From positions 7,955 through 62,335 of the forward strand of contig NZ_LMEV01000003.1 in the NCBI RefSeq assembly GCF_001426505.1: a stretch of DNA of 54,381 bases, read 5' to 3'. Shown one piece after another: positions 22,534 through 31,130 of the stretch (position 1 is its first letter; the number at the start of each line of letters is the position of its first letter). The notes beneath the pieces are model-generated. The model was not told the origin of the DNA and searched no databases. It saw only the letters and a list, made by a program, of their open reading frames with translations. The DNA is from Variovorax sp. Root473 (lineage in GTDB: Bacteria; Pseudomonadota; Gammaproteobacteria; Burkholderiales; Burkholderiaceae_C). Both the position numbers and the translations under genes were made by a program.

Positions 22534-23442
22534 TCAGGTTTTGCGTGCAGCGGAGCGGCGGATGGCTTCGTTGATCTCGGCGATGGAGCGCTCGATGGCG
22601 TCTTCGTCGAGGTCGTCGATCTCGCTGTCGGACGGCATGCCGGCCTGGATGGTCGAGGCGAACACGCCGTCGTCGATGGTTTCGGTGGACACGCCGCGGT
22701 CGTCGCCGGGCGTCTCGGGCATTTCCCACTCGAGCGCGATGAGCGTCACGTTGTCGCTGTGGGCGCCGCCCTTGCGCAGTGCCATTTCGGCGAGGTCGGG
22801 TGCGGCGTCGGACACGGGCTTGCCCGACGACAGGGTGTGCACGATGACGGCGTCGTCGAGCACGCCCCAGACACCGTCGGAGCACAGCATGAGGCGGTCG
22901 CCGCGCTGCAGCGGCAGCGGCGCCGACACGTCGAACAGCGGCGTGGTCGGTGAACCGAGGCAGGTCAGCAGCAGGTTGCGGTTGACGGGCGCGTCGGAGG
23001 CGCCGTGGGGCTTGGGGCGCTCGGCATGCGAGTGATCGCGGGTGCGGGTCAGCAGGCGGCCGTCGCGCACGACGTACAGGCGCGAGTCGCCGCAGTGCAG
23101 CCAGGTGGCGGTGGCGTTCTGCAGCACGGCCGCGACGACGGTGGTGCGGGGCGTGTCGAGCATCGCCTTGTGGCTCGCATACCGCATGATCTGCTGGTGG
23201 GCCGACATGGCCGATTCGGCAAGGAAGGCCTTCACGTCCTTCACGGTCGGGCGGGCCTCGCGCTGATACAGCGCGGCGATGGTCTGCAGCGCCAGTTGCG
23301 CAGCCACTTCGCCTTCGGGGTGGCCGCCCATGCCGTCGGCGAGCACGAACAGGCCCGACTCCCGCGTGTAGCAGTAGCCCATGCGGTCTTCGTTCTTGAC
23401 GCGGCCGCCCTTGCGACTGACCTGGAACACGGAGAACTTCAT
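22534..23442 (-). CDS. PP2C-type Ser/Thr protein phosphatase
   Basis: A 302-residue cytosolic phosphatase from ATG 23442. PP2C motifs occur in order: GGRVKNEDRMGYC (motif 1), FVLADGMGGHPEGEVAAQ (metal-binding DGMGG), WLHCGDSRLYVVRDGRL, MLCSDGVWGVLD and HSDNVTLIALEWE. Asp residues in these motifs should hold two Mg/Mn ions. The acidic C-terminal extension (about 255-302) is not part of the catalytic core. It starts 5 bp after the kinase stop codon and surely forms an opposing pair with it. The targets are not evident from the sequence. A much longer reading frame extends upstream through the kinase gene but is a shadow. Confidence 0.92.
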   Translation of the reverse strand: MKFSVFQVSRKGGRVKNEDRMGYCYTRESGLFVLADGMGGHPEGEVAAQLALQTIAALYQREARPTVKDVKAFLAESAMSAHQQIMRYASHKAMLDTPRTTVVAAVLQNATATWLHCGDSRLYVVRDGRLLTRTRDHSHAERPKPHGASDAPVNRNLLLTCLGSPTTPLFDVSAPLPLQRGDRLMLCSDGVWGVLDDAVIVHTLSSGKPVSDAAPDLAEMALRKGGAHSDNVTLIALEWEMPETPGDDRGVSTETIDDGVFASTIQAGMPSDSEIDDLDEDAIERSIAEINEAIRRSAARKT

Positions 23443-23447
23443 GTCGA

Positions 23448-24455
23448 TCAGGCCGGACGGGTGGTGGGCGCGGCGGCCCGGGGCAGGCTCTTCTTGTCGA
23501 AGGAGCGGATGTTGTCGATCGACAGGCGCACCTTTTCGCCGACCGTGAGCTTGGTGTAGCGGCGCTCGCCTTCGCGGCTGAGTTCTTTCTGCAGCGCAAA
23601 CACCGACTGCGGGCGCGAGAGCGGGTCGAGCGACATGCACCACTCGACCACCTCGATGAGGTTGTCGGAGTACACGCCGCGCAGGCGCGAGAGCGACAGG
23701 CTCAGGCGGTCTTTCTCGATGCGCCGGGGCGCGTCGTTGGGCGGATAGCCCTGCATGCAGGCGTAGATGCAGGCGCCGATGGCGTAGATGTCGGTCCAGG
23801 GGCCCATCGACGAGTCGCGCCGGTACATCTCGGGGGCGGCGAAGCCGGGCGTGTACATAGGGCGGATGAAGATGCCCTCCTTGCTGAGCACTTCGCGCGC
23901 GGCGCCGAAATCGATCAGCACGGCGCGGTCGTCGTCGGTGACGAAGATGTTGGCGGGCTTGATGTCCAGGTGCAGCATCTTGTACTGGTGGACGATGCGC
24001 AGGCCGCGCAGGATTTCGTCGAACAGCGAACGGATGGTCGACTCGCGGAACACCTTCTGCCGCTTCAGGTCGCGCGCCGTGACCACGAAATCCTGCAGGG
24101 TCGCGCCCTCCAGGTAGTTCATGACCATGTAGACGGTTTCGTTCTCGCGAAAGAAATTGAGCACGCTGACCACCGACGCATGTGAGATTTGCGCGAGCGA
24201 GCGGCCTTCTTCGAAGAAGCTCTTGAGCCCCAGGCGGTACAGCGACAGCTTCTCGGGCGGCACCTGCGGCGCGAGTTCGCCGGGGCCCCGCGTCGCGAGC
24301 GACGAAGGCAGGTATTCCTTGACGGCCACCTGCTGGCCATTTGGGTCGATGGCGAGGTAGACCACGCCGAAACCACCCGCGGAAAGCCGGCGAACGACGC
24401 GATATCCGCCGATGACCGTATCGGGCAACAGGGGCGTAGGCTTGACCTTTGACAT
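23448..24455 (-). CDS. Soluble Ser/Thr protein kinase (Hanks type)
   Basis: A 335-residue kinase with no membrane segment. Visible motifs are the glycine loop LSAGGFGVVY, lysine in VAVKEY, catalytic loop HLDIKPANIF, metal-binding IDFGAA, and PGFAAPEMY with WTDIYAIGACIY (subdomains VIII-IX). The catalytic loop is HLD rather than HRD, so this is a non-RD kinase that probably does not need activation-loop phosphorylation. No PASTA or FHA domain is present; the C-terminus is a short basic tail. It is first in the run with PP2C, rph, rdgB and hemW, and divergent from yicC across 91 bp. A link between phosphorylation and RNA processing is only suggested by position. Confidence 0.93.
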   Translation of the reverse strand: MSKVKPTPLLPDTVIGGYRVVRRLSAGGFGVVYLAIDPNGQQVAVKEYLPSSLATRGPGELAPQVPPEKLSLYRLGLKSFFEEGRSLAQISHASVVSVLNFFRENETVYMVMNYLEGATLQDFVVTARDLKRQKVFRESTIRSLFDEILRGLRIVHQYKMLHLDIKPANIFVTDDDRAVLIDFGAAREVLSKEGIFIRPMYTPGFAAPEMYRRDSSMGPWTDIYAIGACIYACMQGYPPNDAPRRIEKDRLSLSLSRLRGVYSDNLIEVVEWCMSLDPLSRPQSVFALQKELSREGERRYTKLTVGEKVRLSIDNIRSFDKKSLPRAAAPTTRPA

Positions 24456-24546
24456 AATCCGGGAGTTTCGCCCGAAGGCGATGGTGCGGCAAGCGAACGC
24501 TGTACCGACGCCTCGGTGCCAGCAAGCAAAACCACAGTGAGGCGCA

Positions 24547-25470
24547 ATGCCAGTTTACAGCATGACCGGCTATGCCAGCGGCCAGAACGGCCCCGCAGGC
24601 AGCCACTCCGAAGCCGATGCACGGCCCTCCGCCGCGGGCCGGCTCGGGGTCGAAATCCGCTCGGTCAACAGCCGCTTTCTCGACCTCACCTTCAAGCTCC
24701 CCGAGGAGCTGCGCCAGCATGAGACCGCGCTGCGCGAGCTGCTCACGGCCAAGCTCAAGCGCGGCAAGGTCGAGGTGCGCGCGGCCATCGAGAACACGTC
24801 CCAGGCGGGCGTGGTCGAGCCCTCCGTCAAGCTGCTTCAGCGACTGAACGGCGTGCAGGACGGCATCCGCGCCTGGCTGCCCGGCGCGCGTGAGCTCAGC
24901 GTGGCCGACGTGCTGCGGCTGGCCGGGGGCGACGGCGCCACGCGCGGCGACTGGGGCCCCGACCTGCTCGACGTGGCAGGCAAGGCGCTCGAGGCGCTGA
25001 TGTCGGCCCGCCAGCGCGAAGGCGCCAGGCTCGCCAAGATGCTCGAAGCCCATCTGGCGCAATTGCGCACGCTGGTGCAGCAGGCGGGCCCGCTCGTTCC
25101 GCAGTTGGTCGAACAGCAGCGCAACCGTTTCCTGGAGCGCTGGCAGGAGGCCATGGGTCTGACCGCCGGTACGGGCGGCACGCTGCCCGAAGCCGCCCAG
25201 GACCGCGCCCTGACCGAAGCCACAGCCTTCGCGATCCGCATCGACGTGGCGGAAGAGCTCACGCGGCTGAATTCGCACCTCGACGAGATCGAGCGGCTGC
25301 TCAAGAAGGGCGGCGACATCGGCAAGCGGCTGGATTTCCTGATCCAGGAACTGCACCGCGAAGCCAACACCCTGGGCTCCAAGTCGGCCGCCCTGGAACT
25401 CACGCGCATCGGCGTGGACATGAAGGTCCTCATCGAACAGATGCGCGAGCAGGTGCAGAACATCGAATGA
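24547..25470 (+). CDS. yicC: YicC family endoribonuclease
   Basis: A 307-residue protein. The N-terminal [13 protein letters not shown] plus [20 protein letters not shown] and the C-terminal DUF1732 region ([49 protein letters not shown]) are diagnostic. E. coli YicC is an RNase involved in sRNA turnover. It is slightly longer than the E. coli protein (287) owing to an insert near residues 15-25. GTGAGG lies 5 nt upstream of the ATG. The stop overlaps the gmk start (ATGA), and the operon continues to rpoZ, an order conserved in many proteobacteria. Confidence 0.95.
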   Translation: MPVYSMTGYASGQNGPAGSHSEADARPSAAGRLGVEIRSVNSRFLDLTFKLPEELRQHETALRELLTAKLKRGKVEVRAAIENTSQAGVVEPSVKLLQRLNGVQDGIRAWLPGARELSVADVLRLAGGDGATRGDWGPDLLDVAGKALEALMSARQREGARLAKMLEAHLAQLRTLVQQAGPLVPQLVEQQRNRFLERWQEAMGLTAGTGGTLPEAAQDRALTEATAFAIRIDVAEELTRLNSHLDEIERLLKKGGDIGKRLDFLIQELHREANTLGSKSAALELTRIGVDMKVLIEQMREQVQNIE

Positions 25471-26108
25471 CGACGACGAGCCCCCCCATGGACTACCCCG
25501 GCAATATCTTCGTGGTCGCCGCGCCCAGCGGCGCCGGCAAATCGAGCCTGGTCAAGGCGCTCATGGAGCTCGACTCGGCCGTTCAACCCTCGGTGTCCCA
25601 CACCACGCGCCCCCCGCGCGGGCAGGAAAAGCACGGCCGGGAGTACTTTTTCGCTTCCCCGACCGAGTTCGACGCCCTCATCGCGGCCGACGGCTTCGTC
25701 GAATGGGCCCACGTGCACGGCCACCGCTACGGCACGTCGAAGAAGGCGGTCGAGGAGCGGGTGGCCCTGGGCACCGACGTGATCCTCGAAATCGACTTTC
25801 AGGGCGCGCTGCAGATCCGCAAGACCTTTGCCAACGCGGTCATGATCTTCATCCTCCCGCCCAGCTGGGAAGAGCTGCGCTCCCGTCTCGAGCGCCGCGG
25901 CGAGGACAGCGCGGCGGTGATCGAACTGCGCCTGAAGAACGCGGCCGAAGAGATGGCCCAGGCCGGAAAATTCGATTTCGTTATAATCAACGAGTTATTT
26001 GAGCGCGCGCTTTTCGATCTCAAGGCGATCGTCCACGCGCAGCGGCTGCGGTATTCCGCACAGCGCAGAGCCCGTGCCGATACGTTCGCCGCACTGAACA
26101 TCCCTTGA
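25467..26108 (+). CDS. gmk: Guanylate kinase
   Basis: A 213-residue enzyme that converts GMP to GDP with ATP. The P-loop [14 protein letters not shown], the GMP-binding [16 protein letters not shown] and [12 protein letters not shown] are all present, as is the [14 protein letters not shown] lid segment. The start at 25467 overlaps yicC by 4 bp; ATG 25488 would remove seven residues and remains possible. A C7 run lies between the two candidate starts. A TATAAT sequence inside the gene at 25982-25987 may be the -10 of a promoter for rpoZ, although no good -35 is present. Confidence 0.96.
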   Translation: MTTTSPPMDYPGNIFVVAAPSGAGKSSLVKALMELDSAVQPSVSHTTRPPRGQEKHGREYFFASPTEFDALIAADGFVEWAHVHGHRYGTSKKAVEERVALGTDVILEIDFQGALQIRKTFANAVMIFILPPSWEELRSRLERRGEDSAAVIELRLKNAAEEMAQAGKFDFVIINELFERALFDLKAIVHAQRLRYSAQRRARADTFAALNIP

Positions 26109-26139
26109 AATCCCCGCTCACCGACCGAAAGAATTCATC

Positions 26140-26343
26140 ATGGCCCGCATCACCGTCGAAGATTGTCTCGTTCAGATTCCGAACCGCTTCCAGCTCGTTC
26201 TCGCCGCGACCTACCGCGCGCGCATGCTGAGCCAAGGCCACGCGCCCAAGATCGAGAGCAAGAACAAGCCCGCCGTCACTGCCCTGCGCGAAATCGCCGA
26301 AGGCAAGATCGGCATCGAGATGCTCAAGAAAGTGCCGGGCTGA
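26140..26343 (+). CDS. rpoZ: RNA polymerase omega subunit
   Basis: A 67-residue protein [19 protein letters not shown]... with the omega signature ([29 protein letters not shown]). Omega folds around the C-terminus of beta-prime, helps assembly, and forms part of one ppGpp-binding site. It lies between gmk and spoT, so the ppGpp target subunit, GMP metabolism and ppGpp synthesis are linked, as in many proteobacteria. It ends just before a strong terminator. The short length is normal for Betaproteobacteria. Confidence 0.97.
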   Translation: MARITVEDCLVQIPNRFQLVLAATYRARMLSQGHAPKIESKNKPAVTALREIAEGKIGIEMLKKVPG

Positions 26344-26368
26344 TCTGACGCAGCCCTGCAACGAAAAG

Positions 26369-26392
26369 GCACCGCATTGCGGTGCTTTTTTT
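26369..26392 (+). terminator. Rho-independent terminator between rpoZ and spoT
   Basis: GCACCGC-ATT-GCGGTGC followed by seven T. It separates rpoZ from spoT, so spoT needs readthrough or its own promoter; a weak TAAAGT lies just before its start. Confidence 0.9.
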
Positions 26393-26436
26393 ACGTCTGG
26401 ACGCGTCCACAGAGCGGTCACGCTAAAGTGATAGCC

Positions 26437-28680
26437 ATGAGCGCGGTCGCCAAACCCCCGTCCCCTACGCCGAAACCGAGTCCGGCGGCGCTGAACGCGG
26501 CCGCCGCGAGTTTTGCCGCGTTGACGGCTCGCCTCGATTACCTGAGCGCCGAAGACACCGAGTTGGTTCGCCGCGCCTACCGCTTCGCGGACGAAGCCCA
26601 CCTCGGGCAGCTGCGCAACAGCGGCGAGCCGTACATCACCCATCCCATCGCCGTGGCGGCGCAGTGCGCCGAGTGGAAGCTCGACGCGCAGGCGCTCATG
26701 GCCGCGCTGCTGCACGACGCCATCGAAGACTGCGGCGTCACCAAGCCGGAGCTCATCGAGCGCTTCGGCGCCCCGGTTGCCGAGCTGGTCGACGGACTCA
26801 CCAAGCTCGACAAGCTGCAGTTCAACACGCGCGAAGAAAACCAGGCCGAGTCGTTCCGCAAGATGCTGCTGGCCATGGCGCGCGACGTGCGCGTCATCCT
26901 GGTCAAGCTGGCCGACCGCACGCACAACATGCGCACGCTGGCCGACGCGCCGCGCGAAAAGTGGGCCCGCATCTCACGCGAAACGCTCGAGATCTACGCG
27001 CCCATCGCGCACCGGCTGGGCCTGAACCAGACCTACCGCGAGCTGCAGGACCTGTCATTTCGCCACCTCAAGCCCTGGCGCTACACCACGCTGGCCAAGG
27101 CCGTCGCGAAGGCCCGCGGGCGGCGACGCGACCTGATCCAGAAGGTGCAGAAAGAGGTCGAGACGGCCTTCTCCGCCGCCGGCATGACGCTGCGCATCGC
27201 GGGCCGCGAGAAAACGCTCTATTCCATCTACCGCAAGATGGAAGAAAAACACCTGAGCTTCGCGCAGGTCACCGACATCTACGGCTTCCGGCTCATCGTG
27301 CCGAACGTGATCGCCTGCTACACCGGCCTGGGCATCCTGCACCAGATGTACAAGCCGCTGCCGGGCAAGTTCAAGGACCACATCGCGATCGCCAAGCTCA
27401 ACGGCTACCAGTCGCTGCACACCACGCTGGTGGGCCCTGCCGGCGTGAGCGTGGAGTTCCAGCTGCGCACCGAAGCCATGCACGTCGTGGCCGAATCGGG
27501 CGTCGCAGCGCACTGGCTCTACAAGGCCGCCGAACCCAACGCTGCGAGCAACGACCGGCTGGGCACCAAGTGGCTGCAGTCGCTGCTCGACATCCAGGAC
27601 GAGACACGCGACGCCGCCGAGTTCTGGGACCACGTCAAGGTCGACCTGTTCCCGGATGCCGTCTACGTCTTCACACCCAAGAGCCAGATCATGGCGCTGC
27701 CGCGTGGCGCCACGGTGGTCGACTTCGCGTACGCCATCCATAGCAACATCGGCGATCACACCTCGGCCGCGCGCATCAACGGCGACCAGGTGCCACTGCG
27801 CACAGAACTGAAGAACGGCGACGTGGTCGAAGTGATCACTGCCCCAGTGTCGACACCCAACCCTGCGTGGCTGGGTTTCGTGCGCACCGGCCGGGCGCGC
27901 TCCAAGATCCGCCACTACCTGAAGACGCTGGCGCATGCCGAATCCGAAGGCCTGGGTGAGAAATTGCTGGCGCAGGCGCTGCGCGCCGAAGGCCTGGGCA
28001 AGCTGCCCGAGGAAGACGACGAACACCAGGCGCTGTGGGAGAAGCTGCTGCGCTTCACCGGCAACCGCACCCGCGCCGAGCTGCTCACCGACATCGGCCT
28101 GGGCAAGCGCATCGCCAGCATCGTCGCCAAGCGGCTCATGGCGCTGCTGGCCGAGATCGGCGAGCGCCCCGACGCCCTCCTCCTGAGCCGCGAGCGCTTC
28201 ACGTCGCACGAGGCCGTGTCGCAAGGCGCGGTGACGCTCGACGGCAGCGAGAACTCCTCCGTGCGCTTTGCGCAGTGCTGCCGACCCATTCCCGGCGACC
28301 AGATCGTCGGCTACCTCGGGCACGGCGAGGGGCTGGTGGTGCACACCGACGACTGCGGCGTGGGCCAGCGCCTGCGCAACAAGGACAGCGAACGCTTCTT
28401 CGCGGTCGAATGGGCCGACGAGCCCACACGCGCCTTCGAGACCGGCGTGGTCATCACCGTGCGCAACGACAAGGGCGTGCTGGCCCGCGTGGCGGCCACC
28501 CTGGCCGATGCCGAGGCCGACATCACGCACGTGGAAATGGCCGACGAGACGCCGCAGGATTCAACCGACCTGCGCTTCGTGATCGCGGTGCGCGACCGCA
28601 CGCACCTCGATGCCGTGCTGCGCGCCGCGCGCCGGACCGCGTCGGTGCTGACCGCGGCGCGGACGATTCCGGCGCCCTGA
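26437..28680 (+). CDS. spoT: Bifunctional (p)ppGpp synthetase/hydrolase
   Basis: A 747-residue RSH enzyme; ATG 26437 is preferred because the longer frame from 26377 would read through the terminator. The HD hydrolase domain is intact (LLHDAIEDCGV, then a conserved DRTHNMRTL). The synthetase domain follows (REKTLYSIYRKM, DIYGFRLIV, GYQSLHTTL, VEFQLRT). Next are TGS (DAVYVFTPKSQIMALPRGAT) and a helical region, then CC-type (FAQCCRPIPGDQIVGYL) and C-terminal ACT (VVITVRNDKGVLARVAATLA) domains. Intact HD residues argue for both making and degrading the alarmone. It acts in the cytosol on stress signals. Confidence 0.95.
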   Translation: MSAVAKPPSPTPKPSPAALNAAAASFAALTARLDYLSAEDTELVRRAYRFADEAHLGQLRNSGEPYITHPIAVAAQCAEWKLDAQALMAALLHDAIEDCGVTKPELIERFGAPVAELVDGLTKLDKLQFNTREENQAESFRKMLLAMARDVRVILVKLADRTHNMRTLADAPREKWARISRETLEIYAPIAHRLGLNQTYRELQDLSFRHLKPWRYTTLAKAVAKARGRRRDLIQKVQKEVETAFSAAGMTLRIAGREKTLYSIYRKMEEKHLSFAQVTDIYGFRLIVPNVIACYTGLGILHQMYKPLPGKFKDHIAIAKLNGYQSLHTTLVGPAGVSVEFQLRTEAMHVVAESGVAAHWLYKAAEPNAASNDRLGTKWLQSLLDIQDETRDAAEFWDHVKVDLFPDAVYVFTPKSQIMALPRGATVVDFAYAIHSNIGDHTSAARINGDQVPLRTELKNGDVVEVITAPVSTPNPAWLGFVRTGRARSKIRHYLKTLAHAESEGLGEKLLAQALRAEGLGKLPEEDDEHQALWEKLLRFTGNRTRAELLTDIGLGKRIASIVAKRLMALLAEIGERPDALLLSRERFTSHEAVSQGAVTLDGSENSSVRFAQCCRPIPGDQIVGYLGHGEGLVVHTDDCGVGQRLRNKDSERFFAVEWADEPTRAFETGVVITVRNDKGVLARVAATLADAEADITHVEMADETPQDSTDLRFVIAVRDRTHLDAVLRAARRTASVLTAARTIPAP

Positions 28681-28689
28681 CCTTCTTCG

Positions 28690-29271
28690 TCAGTTCGCCG
28701 GCGTGCGCGGCGCCGGGTAGCTCACCGACAGAATCTCCACCTCGTGCGCCCCGCCAGGCGTGATGAGTTTCACCACGTCGCCCTCGCGCGCTTTCAGCAA
28801 CGCACGCGCGATCGGGGAAATCCAGCTGACCTCCGACTTGGCACTCTCGGCTTCGTCAATGCCGAGGATCGTGACGCTGCGCTCCTCGCCGGTCTCGTCG
28901 GCATAGCGGACCGTGGCGCCGAAGAAGACCTGGTCGCTGCCATGGTGCACCGACGGGTCGGTGATCTCCGCGATCTCGAGCCGCTTGCCGAGGAAGCGGA
29001 TGCGCCGGTCGATCTCGCGCAGGCGCTTCTTGCCGTAGAGGTAGTCGCCGTTCTCGGAGCGATCGCCGTTCTTCGCAGCCCAGTGCACGGCCTCGACGAC
29101 CTTCGGACGCTCCTCGTCCATCAGCTGCAGCAGTTCGTCGCGCAGCCGTGCGTAGCCCTCGGGCGTGATGTAGTTCTTGCTGCCGGCCGGCAGCGGGGGC
29201 GCGGCACCGCCTGCGCCGTCCTCATCGTCGTCCGCATCGGCGTCCGACTCCTTGGTGAATGCCTTGTTCAA
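28690..29271 (-). CDS. greB: Transcription elongation factor GreB
   Basis: A 193-residue protein from TTG 29271. AAGGG lies about 7 nt upstream, and the family's NKAFTKESD start begins there; no ATG fits. The N-terminal coiled coil carries acidic tip residues (GDRSENGDYLYGKKRLREID), which deliver Mg to the RNA polymerase active site for cleavage of backtracked RNA. The C-terminal FKBP-like domain has VTILGIDEAESAKSEVSW and SPIARALLKAREGD. An acidic, Gly/Ala-rich insert (about 8-25) precedes the coiled coil. Convergent with spoT, 9 bp apart. Confidence 0.93.
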   Translation of the reverse strand: MNKAFTKESDADADDDEDGAGGAAPPLPAGSKNYITPEGYARLRDELLQLMDEERPKVVEAVHWAAKNGDRSENGDYLYGKKRLREIDRRIRFLGKRLEIAEITDPSVHHGSDQVFFGATVRYADETGEERSVTILGIDEAESAKSEVSWISPIARALLKAREGDVVKLITPGGAHEVEILSVSYPAPRTPAN

Positions 29272-29369
29272 TGCAGAGCCCTTCAAATCGGAAATACTGG
29301 GCGCCCTTGCCGCGCCCTCCAAGCGGGCAAGTTTGCCGCAACCGCAATGCCCAGGAGACAGGAGCCCCC

Positions 29370-29930
29370 GTGATCGCCACCAGACACTTCTCACGCCGCT
29401 GCTGCGTCTCGGCGAGACTTCATTTTGGCGTTCTCGCGGCCCTGGCCGGCACGCTGAGCGCCCTTCCCTTCAGCACCCAAGCCAGAACACAGACCTGCTT
29501 CATCGTGAGCATCCACAGCGGCGACACCGCGACCGCCCGCTGCGGCGACGCAACCAACGCCAGTGCGTGGCGCCGCCTGCGCCTGCAGGGCATCGAGGCG
29601 CCAAAACCTGGGCAACCCTTCGCAGAGCAGGCTCGGCAGAAGATGCACGACATGGTCCGCTTGAAGCCGGCGGACGTCGACTGCGACGATTTTGCATCTC
29701 ACGCCCGCGAACGCGTCTGCCGCGTGATGGTGACGCCGGATTCAGCCCCCAATGGCCCGAGGACGCTCGACGCAGGCTTGGCACTGCTCACTGTCGGATT
29801 GGCACGCTGGCAGCCCGCGCAGGCGCAGCGCCTGTCGCCGCAGGAGCGCGGGCAGTATGAATTCGCGGAGGAAGAAGCCAGGGCCAAGCGAGCCGGCCTC
29901 TGGAAAAACGCGCGACCCGCGCGTCCTTGA
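29370..29930 (+). CDS. Secreted SNase-like (thermonuclease family) protein
   Basis: A 186-residue exported protein from GTG 29370, with GGAG 5 nt upstream. The N-terminus has an Arg-rich stretch and a hydrophobic core ending near STQA-R. The rest resembles a staphylococcal-nuclease fold: SIHSGDTATARCG, LRLQGIEAPKPGQPFAEQAR, and YEFAEEEARAKRAGLW at the end. The IEAPK and Trp/Glu-rich tail are family hallmarks. The usual catalytic Arg of the R-L-x-G-I-D/E-A-P segment is conserved, but other active-site residues are weak, so nuclease activity is uncertain. Its start region is antisense to the greB leader. Confidence 0.75.
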   Translation: MIATRHFSRRCCVSARLHFGVLAALAGTLSALPFSTQARTQTCFIVSIHSGDTATARCGDATNASAWRRLRLQGIEAPKPGQPFAEQARQKMHDMVRLKPADVDCDDFASHARERVCRVMVTPDSAPNGPRTLDAGLALLTVGLARWQPAQAQRLSPQERGQYEFAEEEARAKRAGLWKNARPARP

Positions 29931-29960
29931 TGCGGGGCACGGTGCAATGAGCGGCCAAAG

Positions 29961-29992
29961 AAAAAGGGTTAGCTCGAAAAACGAGCTAACCC
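29961..29992 (-). terminator. Rho-independent terminator of tRNA-Arg copy 1
   Basis: Minus-strand stem GGGTTAGCTCG / CGAGCTAACCC with a T5 loop, followed by TTTTTC. It lies 9 nt beyond the tRNA 3' end. Confidence 0.92.
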
Positions 29993-30000
29993 TTGAAGAG

Positions 30001-30077
30001 TGGTGCGGCTGGCAGGAATTGAACCCACGACCCCTTGGTTCGTAGCCAAGTACTCTATCCAACTGAGCTACAGCCGC
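30001..30077 (-). tRNA. tRNA-Arg (ACG), copy 1
   Basis: A 77-nt minus-strand tRNA with encoded CCA. The acceptor is GCGGCTG/CAGCCGC. The anticodon arm is CTTGG-CTACGAA-CCAAG (anticodon ACG, read as ICG after deamination). The T-loop is GTTCAATTC. Identical to the copy at 30885-30961 over the whole length. Confidence 0.96.
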
Positions 30078-30087
30078 ACAGCTTTCG

Positions 30088-30116
30088 ATTATAGCGTGTT
30101 TTTTCGCCCGTCCCAA
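30088..30116 (-). promoter_or_regulatory. Sigma-70 promoter of tRNA-Arg copy 1
   Basis: On the minus strand TTGGGA, a 17-nt spacer, then a perfect TATAAT, ending 10 nt before the tRNA 5' end. Confidence 0.75.
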
Positions 30117-30293
30117 CCTTTGTGATTGAAAGCTGAAAATGCGAACGACAGTGGTCCTCAATGTGGCCTGTTGCAGTGCATCGGGGCCGCCTCGCGCCAA
30201 AGAGGCCCGTCCGACCCGGTACACTCCGCCCCGCCCGGAATAAGCCTGGGCCGCCGTAGGCAACACGGCGCCATACCATCCAAGGAATACTGA

Positions 30294-30701
30294 ATGAACC
30301 GCATCGAACTGGTCGAGAAGATCGCCACCACCCACAACCTGAGCAAGGCCGAGGCCGCACGCGTCCTCGAAACGATCACCAGCAGCGTCGTCGCTGCCGT
30401 GAAGAAGGGCGACTCGGTCCAACTGGTCGGCTTCGGTACTTTCAAGCAAGTCGCACGCGCCGCACGCTCGGGCTTCAACCCCCAGGCCGGCACCAAGATC
30501 AAGATCGCAGCCACCAAGGTGCCGAAGTTCGTCGCTGGCGCCGCCTTCAAGGCCGCCATCGACCCCAAGGCCGCCAAGCGCAAGGCCGAGAAGGCCGCCG
30601 CTGCACCCGCTGCCAAGAAGGCTGCTCCCAAGAAGGCTGCTGTCACCAAGGCCGTCGTCGCCAAGGCTCCCGCCAAGAAGGCCGCTGCCAAGAAGAAGTA
30701 A
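30294..30701 (+). CDS. HU-family nucleoid protein with Lys/Ala-rich histone H1-like tail
   Basis: A 135-residue DNA-bending protein. Residues 1-90 are an HU/IHF fold (MNRIELVEKIATTHNLSKAEA; GFGTFKQVARAARSGFNPQAG; KVPKFVAGAAFKAAI). Residues about 92-135 are a disordered tail of KKAA/PKKAA/APAKK repeats, as in eukaryotic H1 and in the tailed HU proteins of Betaproteobacteria. The tail should add sequence-independent DNA binding and compaction. The gene sits between two identical tRNA-Arg genes, on the opposite strand to both, and ends in a strong terminator. The AAGGAA about 8 nt upstream supports the start. Confidence 0.93.
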   Translation: MNRIELVEKIATTHNLSKAEAARVLETITSSVVAAVKKGDSVQLVGFGTFKQVARAARSGFNPQAGTKIKIAATKVPKFVAGAAFKAAIDPKAAKRKAEKAAAAPAAKKAAPKKAAVTKAVVAKAPAKKAAAKKK

Positions 30702-30760
30702 GTCCGGCGCGACGACAACTGCACAGGCCTGGCCTGACGGCTGTCCGTATCGACGTCAGG

Positions 30761-30786
30761 AAGCCGCCTTCGGGCGGCTTTTTTAT
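30761..30786 (+). terminator. Rho-independent terminator of the HU gene
   Basis: AAGCCGCC-TTCG-GGCGGCTT followed by a T run; stable UUCG-loop hairpin about 60 nt after the stop. Confidence 0.92.
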
Positions 30787-30842
30787 GGACGCCTGCCGCG
30801 CAGCGAATGCGAGCGGCGAAACCTTTGCGAGGGCCTCAAACG

Positions 30843-30877
30843 AAAATAGCCTGGAAGAGAAACCCTTCCAGGCTATT
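30843..30877 (-). terminator. Terminator of tRNA-Arg copy 2
   Basis: Minus-strand 13-bp stem AATAGCCTGGAAG / CTTCCAGGCTATT followed by TTCG, 8 nt after the tRNA 3' end. The sequence is unrelated to the terminator of copy 1. Confidence 0.8.
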
Positions 30878-30884
30878 CGAGAGA

Positions 30885-30961
30885 TGGTGCGGCTGGCAGG
30901 AATTGAACCCACGACCCCTTGGTTCGTAGCCAAGTACTCTATCCAACTGAGCTACAGCCGC
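30885..30961 (-). tRNA. tRNA-Arg (ACG), copy 2
   Basis: A 77-nt tRNA identical to copy 1, including the encoded CCA and anticodon ACG. A TAGAAT -10-like box is at 30972-30977 in the minus sense, without a good -35. Flanking sequences and terminators differ from copy 1, so only the tRNA body is duplicated. Confidence 0.96.
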
Positions 30962-31130
30962 GCAGCCTTGCATTCTACCCCGTCGAAAGCGCTGTTTCGG
31001 CGAGCCTTTCAAAAAAGCTTCGCGGCCTCGCGATGCGACGGTCTCGGACCGGCTCGGGTCGCCCGGGCGGCTTCGGCGGACGATGCGCCCACCGATGAAC
31101 CTCGTCACCCAACGCGAGCCCAGCGTCAGG

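Noticed and set aside
22534..25356. 940-codon minus-strand ORF covering PP2C and the kinase region
   Set aside because: Only the last 302 codons look like a protein (PP2C). The upstream part is out of frame with the kinase and antisense to yicC.
26377..26436. Upstream start extending SpoT by 20 residues
   Set aside because: The extension would lie within the rpoZ terminator hairpin and T-tract; ATG 26437 gives the normal family start.
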